64,000 nt of DNA, from the NCBI RefSeq assembly GCF_000826545.1, contig NZ_CDME01000021.1, forward strand, positions 29,076 through 93,075, given 5' to 3'. Below the pieces are notes generated by a model that saw nothing but the letters and a program-made list of their open reading frames with translations, made no database searches and had not been told where the DNA came from. The first letter of the stretch is position 1. Each line of letters opens with the position of its first letter. The DNA is from Kibdelosporangium sp. MJ126-NF4. GTDB lineage: Bacteria; Actinomycetota; Actinomycetes; Mycobacteriales; Pseudonocardiaceae. Shown here one piece after another: positions 1-10,716 of the stretch. Both the position numbers and the translations under genes were made by a program.

Positions 1-1827
1 ATCCCGCACGCGCGAGAGCAACGTGTCTATCAGGATCTCGCGGAGGCCGAGCTGTTCCGGGCCGCGGCGGCGCTGCTGGAGGACGAACTGACCCTCGCCA
101 AGCGGATGGCGACGGCGGCCAGGCGGCGACTGCTCAAGCGCGGCAACGAGTCCTGGGCGACCATCGCGGCGTTGATCAGCCTGCGGGTCGATGCCCGGCG
201 CGCCGTCGGTTCCGGTCGGATCCCGGCTCGGTTGCCCACGCTGGCAACACAACTGGCCCAGCAGCTGCGCGCCCTGCGGCTCACCGACGACGCCATGCTC
301 GCGGACACCCTGGCGGCGCGACTCGAGCTGCTGCGCGGCAATCCCGGCCGCGCCGAGGCGCTACTCGCCCAGGTACCTCGGCCCGGTCAGCTGACCCCGA
401 TCGAACAGCGCATGCTGCTGCGCCTCTGCCAGGCGGAACTCGCTGTGGCACAAGGCAATCGCCGGAAGGCCTTCGCGCAGGCCCGTGCCGGGCTGAACGA
501 ACTGAGCAGGGCGCGCGACCGGATGGGCGGGCTGGAACTGGTGTCCGGCACGGCGATCCACGGTCAGGAACTCGGCGACCTCGCGGTCCGGCTGGTGCTC
601 GACGGCGGGGACACCGCGGCCGAGGCACGGCGCCTGTTCGACTGGCTGGAGCGGACGCGGGCGCAGACGTACCGGTACGAGGCATCGGGTTCCGACGATC
701 CACGGCTGAGCGAGTTGATCGCCGAGACCCGGCATCTCGGCTACACGCTCCGCCAGGCGCGGATCGAAGGCAGGCCGACGGCGAAGTTGCAGTCCCGCTA
801 CGCCGAACGGCGACGCGCCGCGATGCGGCTCGGCTGGCACGCGGCATCCCGTTGGGGCAAGCCACGTCCGGTCGCGGGTGTCACGCAAGTGCTGGCACAG
901 CTCGGGTCCGGTGCGCTGGTCAGCTTCGCGGTGTCCGGTGACTCGCTGCTCGCCGTGGTGCTGGCCCACGGCCGGGTCCGGCTGGTGCGACTGGGTTCGG
1001 CGGCCGAGGCCAGCGAGAACGCCATGCGCCTGCACGCGGACCTGAACGCGATGGCACCCGACCACCTGCCGGAACCACTGTTCGACGCGATCACGATGTC
1101 GGCCCGCAAACACGCGGCGGCACTGGACGCGCAGCTGCTGCGGCCGTTGACGGGACTGGACGGAGATCTGGTGATCGTCCCGACCGGCGCGCTCTACGCG
1201 GTTCCTTGGGGCGCACTGGATTCGCTGCGCTCACGGCCGGTCACGGTCGCGCCGTCGGCGACCGCGTGGCTCGCCGCGTCGCAGGGATCGTTCCCGGACG
1301 GGCACACGGCGTTGGTCCGCGGGCCTGGCCTGACAGCGGCCATCGGTGAGATCGACAAACTGGCCGCGCACTACGACAAGGCGAGGCTGCTGGCCGGGCC
1401 GGACGCGACGTCGGAACGGGTGCTGGGCACCATGGACGGGGCGTCGCTGGTGCACATCGCGGCACACGGCGAACACGAGGCGGACAACGCCTTGTTCTCC
1501 CGGCTCGAACTGGTCGACGGCGCGCTGTTCGCGCACGAACTCGCCCGGTTGCGCAGGCCGCCGCGGCAGGTCGTGCTCGCCGCGTGCGAGCTGGCGCTGA
1601 ACCGGATCCGGCCGGGCGACGAGGCATTGGGCTTCGCCGGGTCCCTGCTGGCCGGTGGCGTCGGCACGGTGGTGGCCGCGGCCAGCCGCGTCGGTGACCT
1701 GCCCGCGGCCGGGGCCATGGACGACTACCACCGGGCACTGGTCGCCGGGGCCGCGCCTGCCATGGCGCTCGCCGAGGCGGTCAGCGTGGACCCGCTGCGC
1801 CGCCCCTTTGTCTGTCTGGGAAGTTAG
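1..1827 (+). CDS. TPR-CHAT domain protein, 5' end outside the window
   Basis: The frame is open from base 1, so the true start lies upstream; the first internal ATG is at 106. The N-terminal two thirds is Leu/Ala/Arg-rich helical sequence of the TPR type. The C-terminal third is a CHAT domain, a caspase-like peptidase fold. The catalytic dyad is visible as His in the motif HIAAHG (second His codon at 1465) and Cys in LAACE (codon at 1585). Actinobacterial proteins of this design are mostly uncharacterised; some CHAT proteases act in regulated proteolysis or defence. The substrate is unknown. Its stop codon overlaps that of the convergent flavin oxidase gene. Confidence 0.85.
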   Translation: MPHAREQRVYQDLAEAELFRAAAALLEDELTLAKRMATAARRRLLKRGNESWATIAALISLRVDARRAVGSGRIPARLPTLATQLAQQLRALRLTDDAMLADTLAARLELLRGNPGRAEALLAQVPRPGQLTPIEQRMLLRLCQAELAVAQGNRRKAFAQARAGLNELSRARDRMGGLELVSGTAIHGQELGDLAVRLVLDGGDTAAEARRLFDWLERTRAQTYRYEASGSDDPRLSELIAETRHLGYTLRQARIEGRPTAKLQSRYAERRRAAMRLGWHAASRWGKPRPVAGVTQVLAQLGSGALVSFAVSGDSLLAVVLAHGRVRLVRLGSAAEASENAMRLHADLNAMAPDHLPEPLFDAITMSARKHAAALDAQLLRPLTGLDGDLVIVPTGALYAVPWGALDSLRSRPVTVAPSATAWLAASQGSFPDGHTALVRGPGLTAAIGEIDKLAAHYDKARLLAGPDATSERVLGTMDGASLVHIAAHGEHEADNALFSRLELVDGALFAHELARLRRPPRQVVLAACELALNRIRPGDEALGFAGSLLAGGVGTVVAAASRVGDLPAAGAMDDYHRALVAGAAPAMALAEAVSVDPLRRPFVCLGS

Positions 1828-3287
1828 CGCGGCACGGCCTGAGCGAAACCGAAGACCTTGTCCGGGTCGGTGGACTTGGCGACCTGCTGGAGCCTGGGCA
1901 GGTTGGCGCCGTAGTACGCGTTCGCCCAGTCCGGCATCGTGGGATCGATGTAGTTGACGTACCCGGTGGCTCCGGTGAACTCGGTCAGCGCGTCCCGGAC
2001 CTCGGCCACCTGGGTGTTCGCCCGCGCGGCGGCCGCCGCGTCCGTCTTGAGATAGATCTGGACGCTGGCGAAGGCCTTGCGGTGCGGGAACGCGGTGTCC
2101 GACGGCCCGAGGTCGGCGACCGCGCCGCCGAGGCCGTCGATCAGCAGGTCCAGCCCCGGCCGCCCGGTCATCAGCTGCGCGATCTTCGCCGGGTCCGCCG
2201 GTCCCGGCAGCATCCGCGACGAGGCCACAAAGGACTCGCGCTGACTGCCACCCGCGAAGAAACGCATCCCCGCCAGGTAGTCCTTGGGCTGCACCACACG
2301 GGACGACGGCTGGACCTTCAGCCCGGCCAACAGACCGTTGAGGTCCTTCACCGCGCCGACATAGCAGCCGCTGATGTGACACGCGGGCGCGCCGGACGCG
2401 CCGGAGACGACCATGTTGGACCACAGCTCCGGCGGCGCGCCTGCGATCCACTGTTGCCACACGCCAAGGACGTTCGCGACCGAACCCGCCGGGAAACGCA
2501 AGGTGAACACCGTGAGGCTCGGCGCAGGCAGCGTGGAGAAGACGAATTCGGTGACTATGCCGAAGTTTCCGCCACCACCGCCGCGCAGCGCCCAGAACAG
2601 GTCCGCCCCGCTGCCCGACGACACCTCATGCACCTTGCTGTCCGCGGTCACGATCGTCACCGCGTCGAGCCGGTCGCAGGTCAGCCCGAACTTCCTCGAC
2701 AGGACACCGATTCCGCCGCCGAGCGTGAGCCCGGCGATGCCGACTGTCGGGCACGACCCGGCCGGCAGGCACTGCCCTGCCTTCGCCAGTTCCGTGTAGA
2801 CGTCCATCAGCCGTGCGCCCGCACCGATCCGAACTGTCCCGTTAGGACGAACGTTGACCTGGTTCATCGCGCCGAGATCGACCTGCAGTCCCGCCTCGGG
2901 AACCGAGTACCCGGCGTAGCTGTGCCCGCCGCTGCGTGCGGCGATCGGGATCTTCGACTCGGCGGCCAGCTCGACACAGGACTGTACGTCCTCTTTGGTC
3001 TTGCACCGGACGACCGCAGCCGGTTTACGCGCGTCGGTGAGCGGGTTGTAGATCCGCCTGACCGCGTCGAACTCCGCGTCACCCGGAAGCAGAACGGTTC
3101 CGGTGATCCTGGCGCGCAGCGACTGCCAGTCCGGCGGTCGTGGCGGGACAGTCACCGTCGTCGTGGCGGGCGGCGGCGAAGTCGCGCTCGGACTTCCGGG
3201 CGCGGTCGACCCGGCGGACGAACAGCCCGCCAGCGCGGTGCCTGCTCCGGCCAGTCCCGCGGCCCGCAAGAAGGCACGCCGATCCAT
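1824..3287 (-). CDS. Secreted FAD-linked oxidase, berberine-bridge-enzyme type
   Basis: Flavoprotein oxidase of the FAD_binding_4 plus BBE architecture, about 487 aa. A twin-arginine start (MDRRAFLRAAG) runs into a lipobox, LAGC with Cys22, so it is probably exported by Tat and lipid-anchored. Bicovalent FAD attachment is predicted from His122 (RSGGH) and Cys179 (GSCPTVG); the usual GLTLGGG loop follows. The C-terminal NAYYG and FAQAVPR segments fit the BBE tail. I chose the ATG at 3287 because AGGAG lies 8 bases upstream; a further ATG directly precedes it. Relatives oxidise sugars or secondary metabolites; the substrate here cannot be read. A second homologue lies at 19913. Confidence 0.85.
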   Translation of the reverse strand: MDRRAFLRAAGLAGAGTALAGCSSAGSTAPGSPSATSPPPATTTVTVPPRPPDWQSLRARITGTVLLPGDAEFDAVRRIYNPLTDARKPAAVVRCKTKEDVQSCVELAAESKIPIAARSGGHSYAGYSVPEAGLQVDLGAMNQVNVRPNGTVRIGAGARLMDVYTELAKAGQCLPAGSCPTVGIAGLTLGGGIGVLSRKFGLTCDRLDAVTIVTADSKVHEVSSGSGADLFWALRGGGGGNFGIVTEFVFSTLPAPSLTVFTLRFPAGSVANVLGVWQQWIAGAPPELWSNMVVSGASGAPACHISGCYVGAVKDLNGLLAGLKVQPSSRVVQPKDYLAGMRFFAGGSQRESFVASSRMLPGPADPAKIAQLMTGRPGLDLLIDGLGGAVADLGPSDTAFPHRKAFASVQIYLKTDAAAAARANTQVAEVRDALTEFTGATGYVNYIDPTMPDWANAYYGANLPRLQQVAKSTDPDKVFGFAQAVPR

Positions 3288-3420
3288 CATCCCGACTCCT
3301 CCCGACAGCACCATCATCGGGCGTCCGGCGACTCTTCGCACGACAATGTCGCGCAGGACATAACGGACCAGAAGAGACTACGAAAGGTCACTCGACGTGA
3401 CCACTGCCGTCACCGCACAG

Positions 3421-5073
3421 TCATCGCAACGCTCCGGGCGCGGCGGACGGCACCGCAGGCGAGCGGGGCGCGACCGTGTCGACGCGACGGTACGGCGAGC
3501 CCTGCTCCGGGCGCTTGTCCGCCTCGCCATTGTTGGGCCACAACGAGAATGCCCGCTCAGCCTGTGCCGTGATGGTCAGCGACGGGTTCACGCCGAGGTT
3601 CGCCGTGATCGCCGCGCCGTCCACAACGGACAGACCTGGGTAGTTGTGCACCCGGTGGTACGGGTCGATGACGCCGCTGCGCTCGTCCTCCCCGATCGGA
3701 CATCCGCCGATGAAGTGCGCGGTCAGCGGGATGTCGAACACCTCGCCCCACGTTCCGCCCGCGATGCCGTCGATGTGCTTCGCGGTCAGCTGGTTGGCCT
3801 CGTGACCAGCGGGGATGAAGCTCGGGTTCGGCTCGCCGTGGCCCTGCTTGGACGTGTACCGCCCGCGTTTGTCCACGTAGGTCGTGATGGAGTTGTCCAG
3901 TGACTGCATCACGAGCAGGATCACCGTCCGCTCGCTCCACCGGTAGCCGTTGAGCAGCCGCACGGTCTGTATCGGGTGCCTGACCATGAAGCGCAGCGCC
4001 TGCTTCCAGCGCGGCACCTCGGATGCGCCGTCCGTGGCGATGGTCTGCAACAAGCTCATCGCGTTGCTGCCCTTGCCGTAGCGGACCGGCTCGATGTGCG
4101 TGTTCTCGTCGGGATGGATGGACGAGGTGATCGCGACGCCACGGCTGAAGTCCCTGTCCGGGTCCGCGGTGAACCGGCCGGAGCCGATGATCGCCTCGGA
4201 GTTTGTCCTGGTCAGCTCGCCGAGCCTGGCCGAGAGCCGGGGCAGCGCGCCCGTGTGGCGCATCTGGTGCAGCAGGTTCTGAGTTCCCCATGTTCCCGCG
4301 GCGAGGACCACGTGCGTGGCGGTCAGCGAGTGCCGGAACCGGGTACCGGTCCTGCGGATGGCCACCTCGAACGACCCGTCGGCGCGCTCGGCCAGCCCGG
4401 TCACCGTGGTCAGCGGGATGATCTTCGCCCCGGCCTGCTCGGCCAGGTAGAGGTAGTTCTTCATCAGGGTGTTCTTTGCGCCGACCCGGCAGCCGGTCAT
4501 GCACGAGCCGCACTCGGTGCACCCGGTGCGAACCGGCCCGGCGCCGCCGAAGAACGGGTCGGCCACGGTCTCACCGGGCTTGCCGAAGTACACGCCGACA
4601 GGCGTCGGGTGGTAGGAGTCCGAGACGCCCATGTCCGCGGCGACCTTCTGCATGACCTCGTCGGACGGCGTCACCGTCGGGTTGGTCACGACACCGAGCA
4701 TCCTGCTCGCCTGGTCGTAGTGCGGCGCCAGTTCGTCGCGCCAGTCGGTGATGTGGGCCCACTGCTTGTCCCGGTAGAAGGGGTCGAGCGGGCGGTAGAG
4801 GGTGTTGGCGTACACCAACGAGCCGCCGCCGACACCCGCGCCGGCCAGCACCATCACGTCCCGCAGCAGGTGGATCCGCTGGATGCCGAAGCAGCCGACC
4901 GCGGGCGCCCACAGGTACCGGCGCAGGTCCCACGAGGTCTTGGCGAACTCGTCGTCCGCGAACCGCCTGCCCGCCTCGACGACGGCGACGCGGTAGCCCT
5001 TCTCGGTCAGCCGCAGCGCGGCGACGCTCCCGCCGAATCCCGAGCCGACGACGATGACGTCGTAGTCAACCAT
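3421..5073 (-). CDS. choD: GMC-family oxidoreductase, ChoD-type
   Basis: Flavoprotein of the glucose-methanol-choline family, 550 aa. The N-terminal Rossmann motif GSGFGGSVAALRL and the C-terminal NLGVNPSLTITAQAE are intact, and a Cys cluster (GCTECGSCMTGC) lies near residue 190. Sequence and position beside guaB3 match the M. tuberculosis gene annotated choD (cholesterol oxidase, Rv3409c). Cholesterol as true substrate is doubtful for many of these proteins. No signal peptide is seen. A TAACCT box six bases before the ATG suggests a leaderless transcript, and a perfect 10-bp palindrome (GAACGCGTTC, 5093-5102) lies just upstream. Confidence 0.85.
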   Translation of the reverse strand: MVDYDVIVVGSGFGGSVAALRLTEKGYRVAVVEAGRRFADDEFAKTSWDLRRYLWAPAVGCFGIQRIHLLRDVMVLAGAGVGGGSLVYANTLYRPLDPFYRDKQWAHITDWRDELAPHYDQASRMLGVVTNPTVTPSDEVMQKVAADMGVSDSYHPTPVGVYFGKPGETVADPFFGGAGPVRTGCTECGSCMTGCRVGAKNTLMKNYLYLAEQAGAKIIPLTTVTGLAERADGSFEVAIRRTGTRFRHSLTATHVVLAAGTWGTQNLLHQMRHTGALPRLSARLGELTRTNSEAIIGSGRFTADPDRDFSRGVAITSSIHPDENTHIEPVRYGKGSNAMSLLQTIATDGASEVPRWKQALRFMVRHPIQTVRLLNGYRWSERTVILLVMQSLDNSITTYVDKRGRYTSKQGHGEPNPSFIPAGHEANQLTAKHIDGIAGGTWGEVFDIPLTAHFIGGCPIGEDERSGVIDPYHRVHNYPGLSVVDGAAITANLGVNPSLTITAQAERAFSLWPNNGEADKRPEQGSPYRRVDTVAPRSPAVPSAAPGALR

Positions 5074-5079
5074 CCTTCG

Positions 5080-5085
5080 AGGTTA
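5080..5085 (-). promoter_or_regulatory. -10 box of leaderless choD promoter
   Basis: TAACCT on the minus strand, followed by exactly six bases and the ATG at 5073. There is no Shine-Dalgarno sequence, so the transcript probably begins at the start codon. Confidence 0.6.
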
Positions 5086-5134
5086 GTTCGACGAACGCGT
5101 TCTGACTAGCGGTAAGTTTCTCGTCAGTAACTTA

Positions 5135-5638
5135 TTAGGGACGGGGGTCTGTCCGCAGGATGCTGTAGCTGATCAGGTCCCGGCGCTTGCCTTCCCGCAG
5201 CTGAGCACCGCGAATGATGCCCTCACGGGTGAACCCGGCCTTCTCCATGGACCGCTGCGACCGCACGTTCGTGGTGTCCGTGCTGCCTTCGATCCGGTCG
5301 ACGTCGGTCGTGTCGAACAGGTGCCGCACCAGCAGCCTCAGCACCTCCGTGCCGATGCCCTTGCCGCGCGACTGCGGCAACAGGTGACGGCCGAAGTTCC
5401 ACGCGACACAGCCGTAGGAGGGGCCGTAGTTCACGGGGTGCCAGTTCACCTGGCCGAGCAGTTCCTCGCCGTCCTCGCTCGTCACCGCCAGGCGGTAGCT
5501 CGGGGCCGTGATGGGCATGTCCCGCCCGTCCCGGTCGACGTCGAAGGCTGCGTCGTTGTGCTCGGCCAGCCAGTCCTTGTCGCGGTCGGTCACCTCGGCA
5601 AGGGCGACGCCGTCGCCCCTGGCCACGATCTTGCGCAA
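5135..5638 (-). CDS. GNAT-family N-acetyltransferase
   Basis: 167-aa acetyltransferase of the RimJ/RimL-like GNAT group. The acetyl-CoA loop is visible as LPQSRGKGIGTEVLRLL, and the late segment NVRSQRSMEKAGFTREG is typical of the family. The start is TTG at 5638 (LRKIVARG); the next ATG would remove part of the fold. It lies between choD and guaB3 on the same strand, 24 bases after guaB3, so it may be cotranscribed with the purine genes. The acceptor (protein N-terminus, antibiotic or small molecule) cannot be told from sequence. Confidence 0.8.
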   Translation of the reverse strand: MRKIVARGDGVALAEVTDRDKDWLAEHNDAAFDVDRDGRDMPITAPSYRLAVTSEDGEELLGQVNWHPVNYGPSYGCVAWNFGRHLLPQSRGKGIGTEVLRLLVRHLFDTTDVDRIEGSTDTTNVRSQRSMEKAGFTREGIIRGAQLREGKRRDLISYSILRTDPRP

Positions 5639-5662
5639 ACCCGACCCCCAGGTCGCTCGTGG

Positions 5663-6796
5663 TCAGCCCCGGATCGTGAGCCCGACCTTCTGGAACTCCT
5701 TCAGGTCCGAGTATCCCGTCTTCGCCATCGCCCTGCGCAGAGCACCGAACAAGTTCAGCGTCCCGTCGGCGTCACTGGACGGGCCGAACAGCAACTCGCG
5801 CAGACCGACCTCGCTCTCGGCCGCAGGCACGACCCGGCTGCGCGGCAGCGACGGGTGCGCCGCCGCGGCCGTCCAGTACAGACCACCGCCAGGTGACTCG
5901 CTCGCGGCCGCGAGCGGGGCGCCGAGCATCACGGCGTCCGCGCCGCAGGCGATCGCCTTGGCGATCTGGCCGCTGGTTTCGATGCCGCCGTCGGCCAGGA
6001 CGTGCACGTACCGGCCGCCGGTCTCGTCGAGGTAGTCACGGCGGGCTGCCGCCGCGTCGACGATCGCGGTCGCCATCGGGACGCCGATGCCGAGCACGCT
6101 GTCGGTCGACGTGACACCGCTGCTGTAGCCGTAGCCGACGATGACACCGGCCGCGCCGGTTCGCATGAGGTGCATGGCCGTGCGGTAGTCGTGCACGCCG
6201 CCCGCGACCACCGGGACGTCCAGGTCCTCGATGAAGGTCTTGAGGTTCAACGGTTCCCCGTCGCGGGCCACGTGCTCGGCGGACACGATTGTGCCCTGCA
6301 CGACCAGGATCTCCACGCCCGCCGCGACCAGGTCGGGCGTCAGCTCGGCCGCCCGCTGCGGGCTGACCCGCGCGGCGACCGTCACGCCGGAGTCGCGGAC
6401 CTCCTTGATCGACTGGGCGACCAGGTCGGCCTGGATCGGCGCGGCGTGCAGCTCCTGCAGCACCTTGGTCACGTCGGCGGCCTCGGACGCCTCCTCGGCG
6501 GCCTCGATCAGCCGGAACAGCACGTCGTCCACATTGGCGTGCCGAGCCCACAGGCCCTCGGCGTTGATCACACCGAGACCACCGAGCTCGCCCACCGCGA
6601 CCGCGGTGCGCGGCGAGACGACCGCGTCGGTCGGATGCGTCACCAGCGGGATCTCGAAGCGGTACGCGTCGAGCTGCCACGCGGTGGACACGTCCTTGGA
6701 CGACCGTGTCCGGCGCGACGGCACGATCTCGATGTCGTCAAGCTCGTAGGCGCGCCGGGCCGTCCGGCCCATGCCGATCTCGACAAGGTCCCGCAC
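5663..6796 (-). CDS. guaB3: GuaB3-family IMP dehydrogenase-related protein
   Basis: 377-aa IMP dehydrogenase/GMP reductase-fold barrel without CBS domains, the usual form of actinobacterial GuaB3 (about 375 aa). The flavin/phosphate-binding loops GGVHDYRTAMH and LADGGIETSGQIAKAIACGADAVMLG are present. The active-site loop that reads GSICTT in the neighbouring guaB2 reads SGVTST here, so the catalytic Cys is missing and the reaction may not be standard IMP oxidation. GTG start with GGAG nine bases upstream. It follows guaB2 after 31 bases and is probably in the same operon. The guaB2-guaB3-choD order is conserved in actinobacteria. Confidence 0.93.
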   Translation of the reverse strand: MRDLVEIGMGRTARRAYELDDIEIVPSRRTRSSKDVSTAWQLDAYRFEIPLVTHPTDAVVSPRTAVAVGELGGLGVINAEGLWARHANVDDVLFRLIEAAEEASEAADVTKVLQELHAAPIQADLVAQSIKEVRDSGVTVAARVSPQRAAELTPDLVAAGVEILVVQGTIVSAEHVARDGEPLNLKTFIEDLDVPVVAGGVHDYRTAMHLMRTGAAGVIVGYGYSSGVTSTDSVLGIGVPMATAIVDAAAARRDYLDETGGRYVHVLADGGIETSGQIAKAIACGADAVMLGAPLAAASESPGGGLYWTAAAAHPSLPRSRVVPAAESEVGLRELLFGPSSDADGTLNLFGALRRAMAKTGYSDLKEFQKVGLTIRG

Positions 6797-6827
6797 TGTG
6801 TTGTCTCCCTCAGCTCTTGCCGACTCG

Positions 6828-8351
<1,524 letters not shown>

Positions 8352-8463
8352 CTACGCCGTCACAGGCTGGCACATCGGTGCCCGCCCGTGTTTTCCCAGG
8401 CGAGGCCGTTGACACCATGGTATCTGGACAGGCCCGGGGGCCCGCCCGGTACCGTGCGAGACC

Positions 8464-8850
8464 GTGCCGCACGACTCACTGCCCCCCGACCCCTTCGCGG
8501 GCGACCCGGACGACCCCGCCCGGGCCATCGTCGACCACGATGACGAGGTCGACCACCCGATGGGAGAGGACGAGCGGGCCGAACTGCTGACCGACCTGTC
8601 CGACCTGGCCGTCTACCAGGCCCTGCTGGAGCACCGCGGGGTCAAGGGCGTGGTCGTGGACTGCGGTGAATGCCAGGAGCCGCACTACCACGACTGGGCG
8701 CTGCTGCGGTCCAGCCTCGAACAGCTGCTGACCGACGGGCGGATGCGTCCGCACGAGCCCGCCTTCGACCCGGATCCTGGCGCGTACGTGAGCTGGGAGT
8801 ACTGCCGTGGCTACGCCGACGGCGTGACCGCGACCGAAAGCGCTCGCTAG
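8464..8850 (+). CDS. DUF5319-family protein
   Basis: 128-aa acidic cytoplasmic protein without membrane segments. It belongs to the family of Rv3412, always found between guaB2 and rsdA-sigD in actinobacteria; its function is unknown. The segments VVDCGECQEPHYHDW and SWEYCRGYADGV hold conserved Cys, His and Trp residues that could bind a metal (inference). GTG start without Shine-Dalgarno; a TACCGT box lies eight bases upstream. The gene ends three bases before a large nested palindrome that it shares with convergent rsdA. Confidence 0.88.
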   Translation: MPHDSLPPDPFAGDPDDPARAIVDHDDEVDHPMGEDERAELLTDLSDLAVYQALLEHRGVKGVVVDCGECQEPHYHDWALLRSSLEQLLTDGRMRPHEPAFDPDPGAYVSWEYCRGYADGVTATESAR

Positions 8851-8853
8851 CCT

Positions 8854-8976
8854 CTCGTGAGTGTTTTGGCCGGTTAGAACCGGCCTAACCGCTCACGACA
8901 CTCTTCCCAGCCGTGCTGGTTCGTGTGTCGTGAGCGGTTGGGCCGAGCGGTTCTAACCGGCCAAAACACTCACGAG
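8854..8976. repeat. Nested-palindrome intergenic element, copy 1
   Basis: Outer arms 8854-8882 and 8948-8976 are perfect 29-bp inverted repeats starting CTCGTGAGTGTTTTGG. Directly inside, arms 8883-8901 and 8925-8943 match at 18 of 19 positions (core AACCGCTCACGACAC). The centre is a small hairpin, CCAGC-CGT-GCTGG (8907-8919). Together it could fold as one hairpin or cruciform of about 48 bp. It sits exactly between convergent DUF5319 and rsdA and supplies the rsdA stop codon (8970-8972). The same design and core sequences recur at 44990-45120. It could be a mobile REP/MITE-like unit that also acts as a bidirectional terminator (inference). Confidence 0.85.
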
Positions 8977-10007
8977 GCGCCGGGTTCGCCTGCCTGCGGG
9001 GCGTTGCCGTCCGTGGGGTTGCCGCTGCCGGTGCCCGGTCGTCCACCGTCGGCGGGAGCGTCGCTGCGCGGCGGGCCGCTGCCCGTGCCCGGCTCGCTGC
9101 CACCCGTGCCGTTGGTGCCCGAGTTCGGCGGCTTCACCGGCTCGGACGCGCTACCGGAGGACGGCGGGTCGGACGGCTTGTTCGACGGCGGCTGGGACGG
9201 GGATCCGCTCGGGGTCGGCGTGGTCGACGCGGAATGCGACGACGGCTTGGTCGGCTCAGCGCGCGCGCTGGTCGACTTCGTCGGCGCCGGGCCCATCGTG
9301 AGCTGTTCGAGCAGGGACTCGTGCTCGGCCTGCAGCACGTCCTTGCCGTCCTCGCTCGACACGTTCGGCAGGGCGGTGCCCGCCGCTTCCAGCCGGTCCT
9401 TGGCTTCGTCGACCCGGCCGCGCTCCAGTGCTTGCTGCGCGTCGTTCAAGTCAGTGCGCACGGACTTGGCGGCTTCCACCGACCGTGCGTGATCGGCGTA
9501 GAGGACCTTGCTCAAACCCCAGAGCGGGTCGCCTGGTTCGGCGCCCCGAGCGGCCATCCCTACACCTGCGAACGCCATCGCCAGCACAGCTGCTGCAGCC
9601 GCGACCGGGACAAGCATGCGTGGCCTGCGTCTGCGCGCCGATCGTGCCGCGGTGACAGTCGCCACCGCTGTCCTGGTGTCCACGATCTGCGGTACGGGAA
9701 CGCTGTCCACGTCCTGGCGCCACGCGAGCAGCAACGCGTTCAGCTGCTCGTCGTCGAAGTCCACGGGTCCGGCGTCGTCGACCTTGGCCGCGAGGGCGTC
9801 GAGGAGTTCGTCGTCGGCGCGGATCTGCGCCAGGTCGTCGGCCTCTTCAAGGTCAATTGCCGAGAAGTATTCATTTTCGGGGGAAACGTGCGTATCGTCA
9901 CGTTCTGTGGATGTAGCACCCGAGGTGACCGGATGAATGTCACCCGATCGGCCGGTCTGCGGCGACTCGGGTGACTCTCTGCCGTCACTGTCGTGCCGGT
10001 CGGCCAT
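8970..10007 (-). CDS. rsdA: Anti-sigma-D factor RsdA
   Basis: 345-aa membrane anti-sigma factor. The cytoplasmic N-terminal region contains FSAIDLEEADDLAQIRADDE, matching the sigma-D-binding helices of RsdA. One transmembrane segment follows RRRRPRM at roughly residues 137-160. The outside part is helical, then a long Pro/Ser/Thr/Gly-rich tail suited to crossing the wall. In mycobacteria the intracellular part is degraded to free SigD. The ATG directly abuts the sigD stop codon, and its GGAGGTGG ribosome site lies in the last sigD codons, so the two are translationally coupled. The last codons lie inside the palindromic element. Confidence 0.9.
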   Translation of the reverse strand: MADRHDSDGRESPESPQTGRSGDIHPVTSGATSTERDDTHVSPENEYFSAIDLEEADDLAQIRADDELLDALAAKVDDAGPVDFDDEQLNALLLAWRQDVDSVPVPQIVDTRTAVATVTAARSARRRRPRMLVPVAAAAAVLAMAFAGVGMAARGAEPGDPLWGLSKVLYADHARSVEAAKSVRTDLNDAQQALERGRVDEAKDRLEAAGTALPNVSSEDGKDVLQAEHESLLEQLTMGPAPTKSTSARAEPTKPSSHSASTTPTPSGSPSQPPSNKPSDPPSSGSASEPVKPPNSGTNGTGGSEPGTGSGPPRSDAPADGGRPGTGSGNPTDGNAPQAGEPGAS

Positions 10008-10580
10008 TCAGACCACCTCCTCCGCTGACAGAGTCTTTCGTAGCCGTGCCAAAGCGCGGTGCTGGGCAACCCTGACAGCCCCCGGAGTCGAGCCCACCGC
10101 TTCGGCGGTCTCCTCCGCAGACAGTCCCACGACCACCCGCAACACCACGATCTCGCGCTGTTTGTCGGGCAGGACGTCCAACAGTTGCTTCATGCGCCTG
10201 GTCAGCTCGCCCTGCATAGCCCGTTGTTCCGGTCCCGCGTCGGTTTCCGGTTCGTCAGGTACGTCGGCCACGGGCTCCGATCGGTTACGCGCAGCCGCCC
10301 GATGAGCGTCTGCCACCTTGTGCGCGGCGATGCCGTACACGAAGGCGAGGAAGGGCCTGCCCTGGTCGCGGTAGCTCGGCAGAGCTGTGAGTACCGCGAG
10401 GCAAACTTCCTGCGCAACGTCGTCCGCCGAAGCGAAAGAACGTTCCTGCCTACCGACCCGTGCGCGGCAGTACCGCACCACGAGAGGACGAATGGACTCC
10501 AATACACGACCGACCGCGCGAGGATCGCCCTCGACGGCAGCGCTCACTGAAGCGTCCAGTCCGTCCCCCAAATTCGTCAT
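10008..10580 (-). CDS. sigD: ECF sigma factor SigD
   Basis: Sigma-70 family factor of about 190 aa, closely like M. tuberculosis SigD. Region 2 reads ADDVAQEVCLAVLTALP and GIAAHKVADAHRAA; region 4 reads LPDKQREIVVLRVVVGLS and VRVAQHRALARL. I chose the ATG at 10580 (MTNLGDGLDASVSAAV) because homology begins there; the frame stays open to an ATG at 10772, which also lacks a ribosome site. SigD in relatives directs ribosomal, chaperone and DNA-binding genes in late growth. It is followed without a gap by its anti-sigma gene. Only the start is uncertain. Confidence 0.9.
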   Translation of the reverse strand: MTNLGDGLDASVSAAVEGDPRAVGRVLESIRPLVVRYCRARVGRQERSFASADDVAQEVCLAVLTALPSYRDQGRPFLAFVYGIAAHKVADAHRAAARNRSEPVADVPDEPETDAGPEQRAMQGELTRRMKQLLDVLPDKQREIVVLRVVVGLSAEETAEAVGSTPGAVRVAQHRALARLRKTLSAEEVV

Positions 10581-10716
10581 CGCAGACAACAGCCTTGGCG
10601 TTACTCGTTGGCGTCCGACAGTAACCGTCACCGTGCGCGGAGTATCCCCCGTCACGGTGACAACTTCCTCACCGTACCGGTCACCCCCAAGCGGACTAAC
10701 CGCCGGATGGGGCTTT

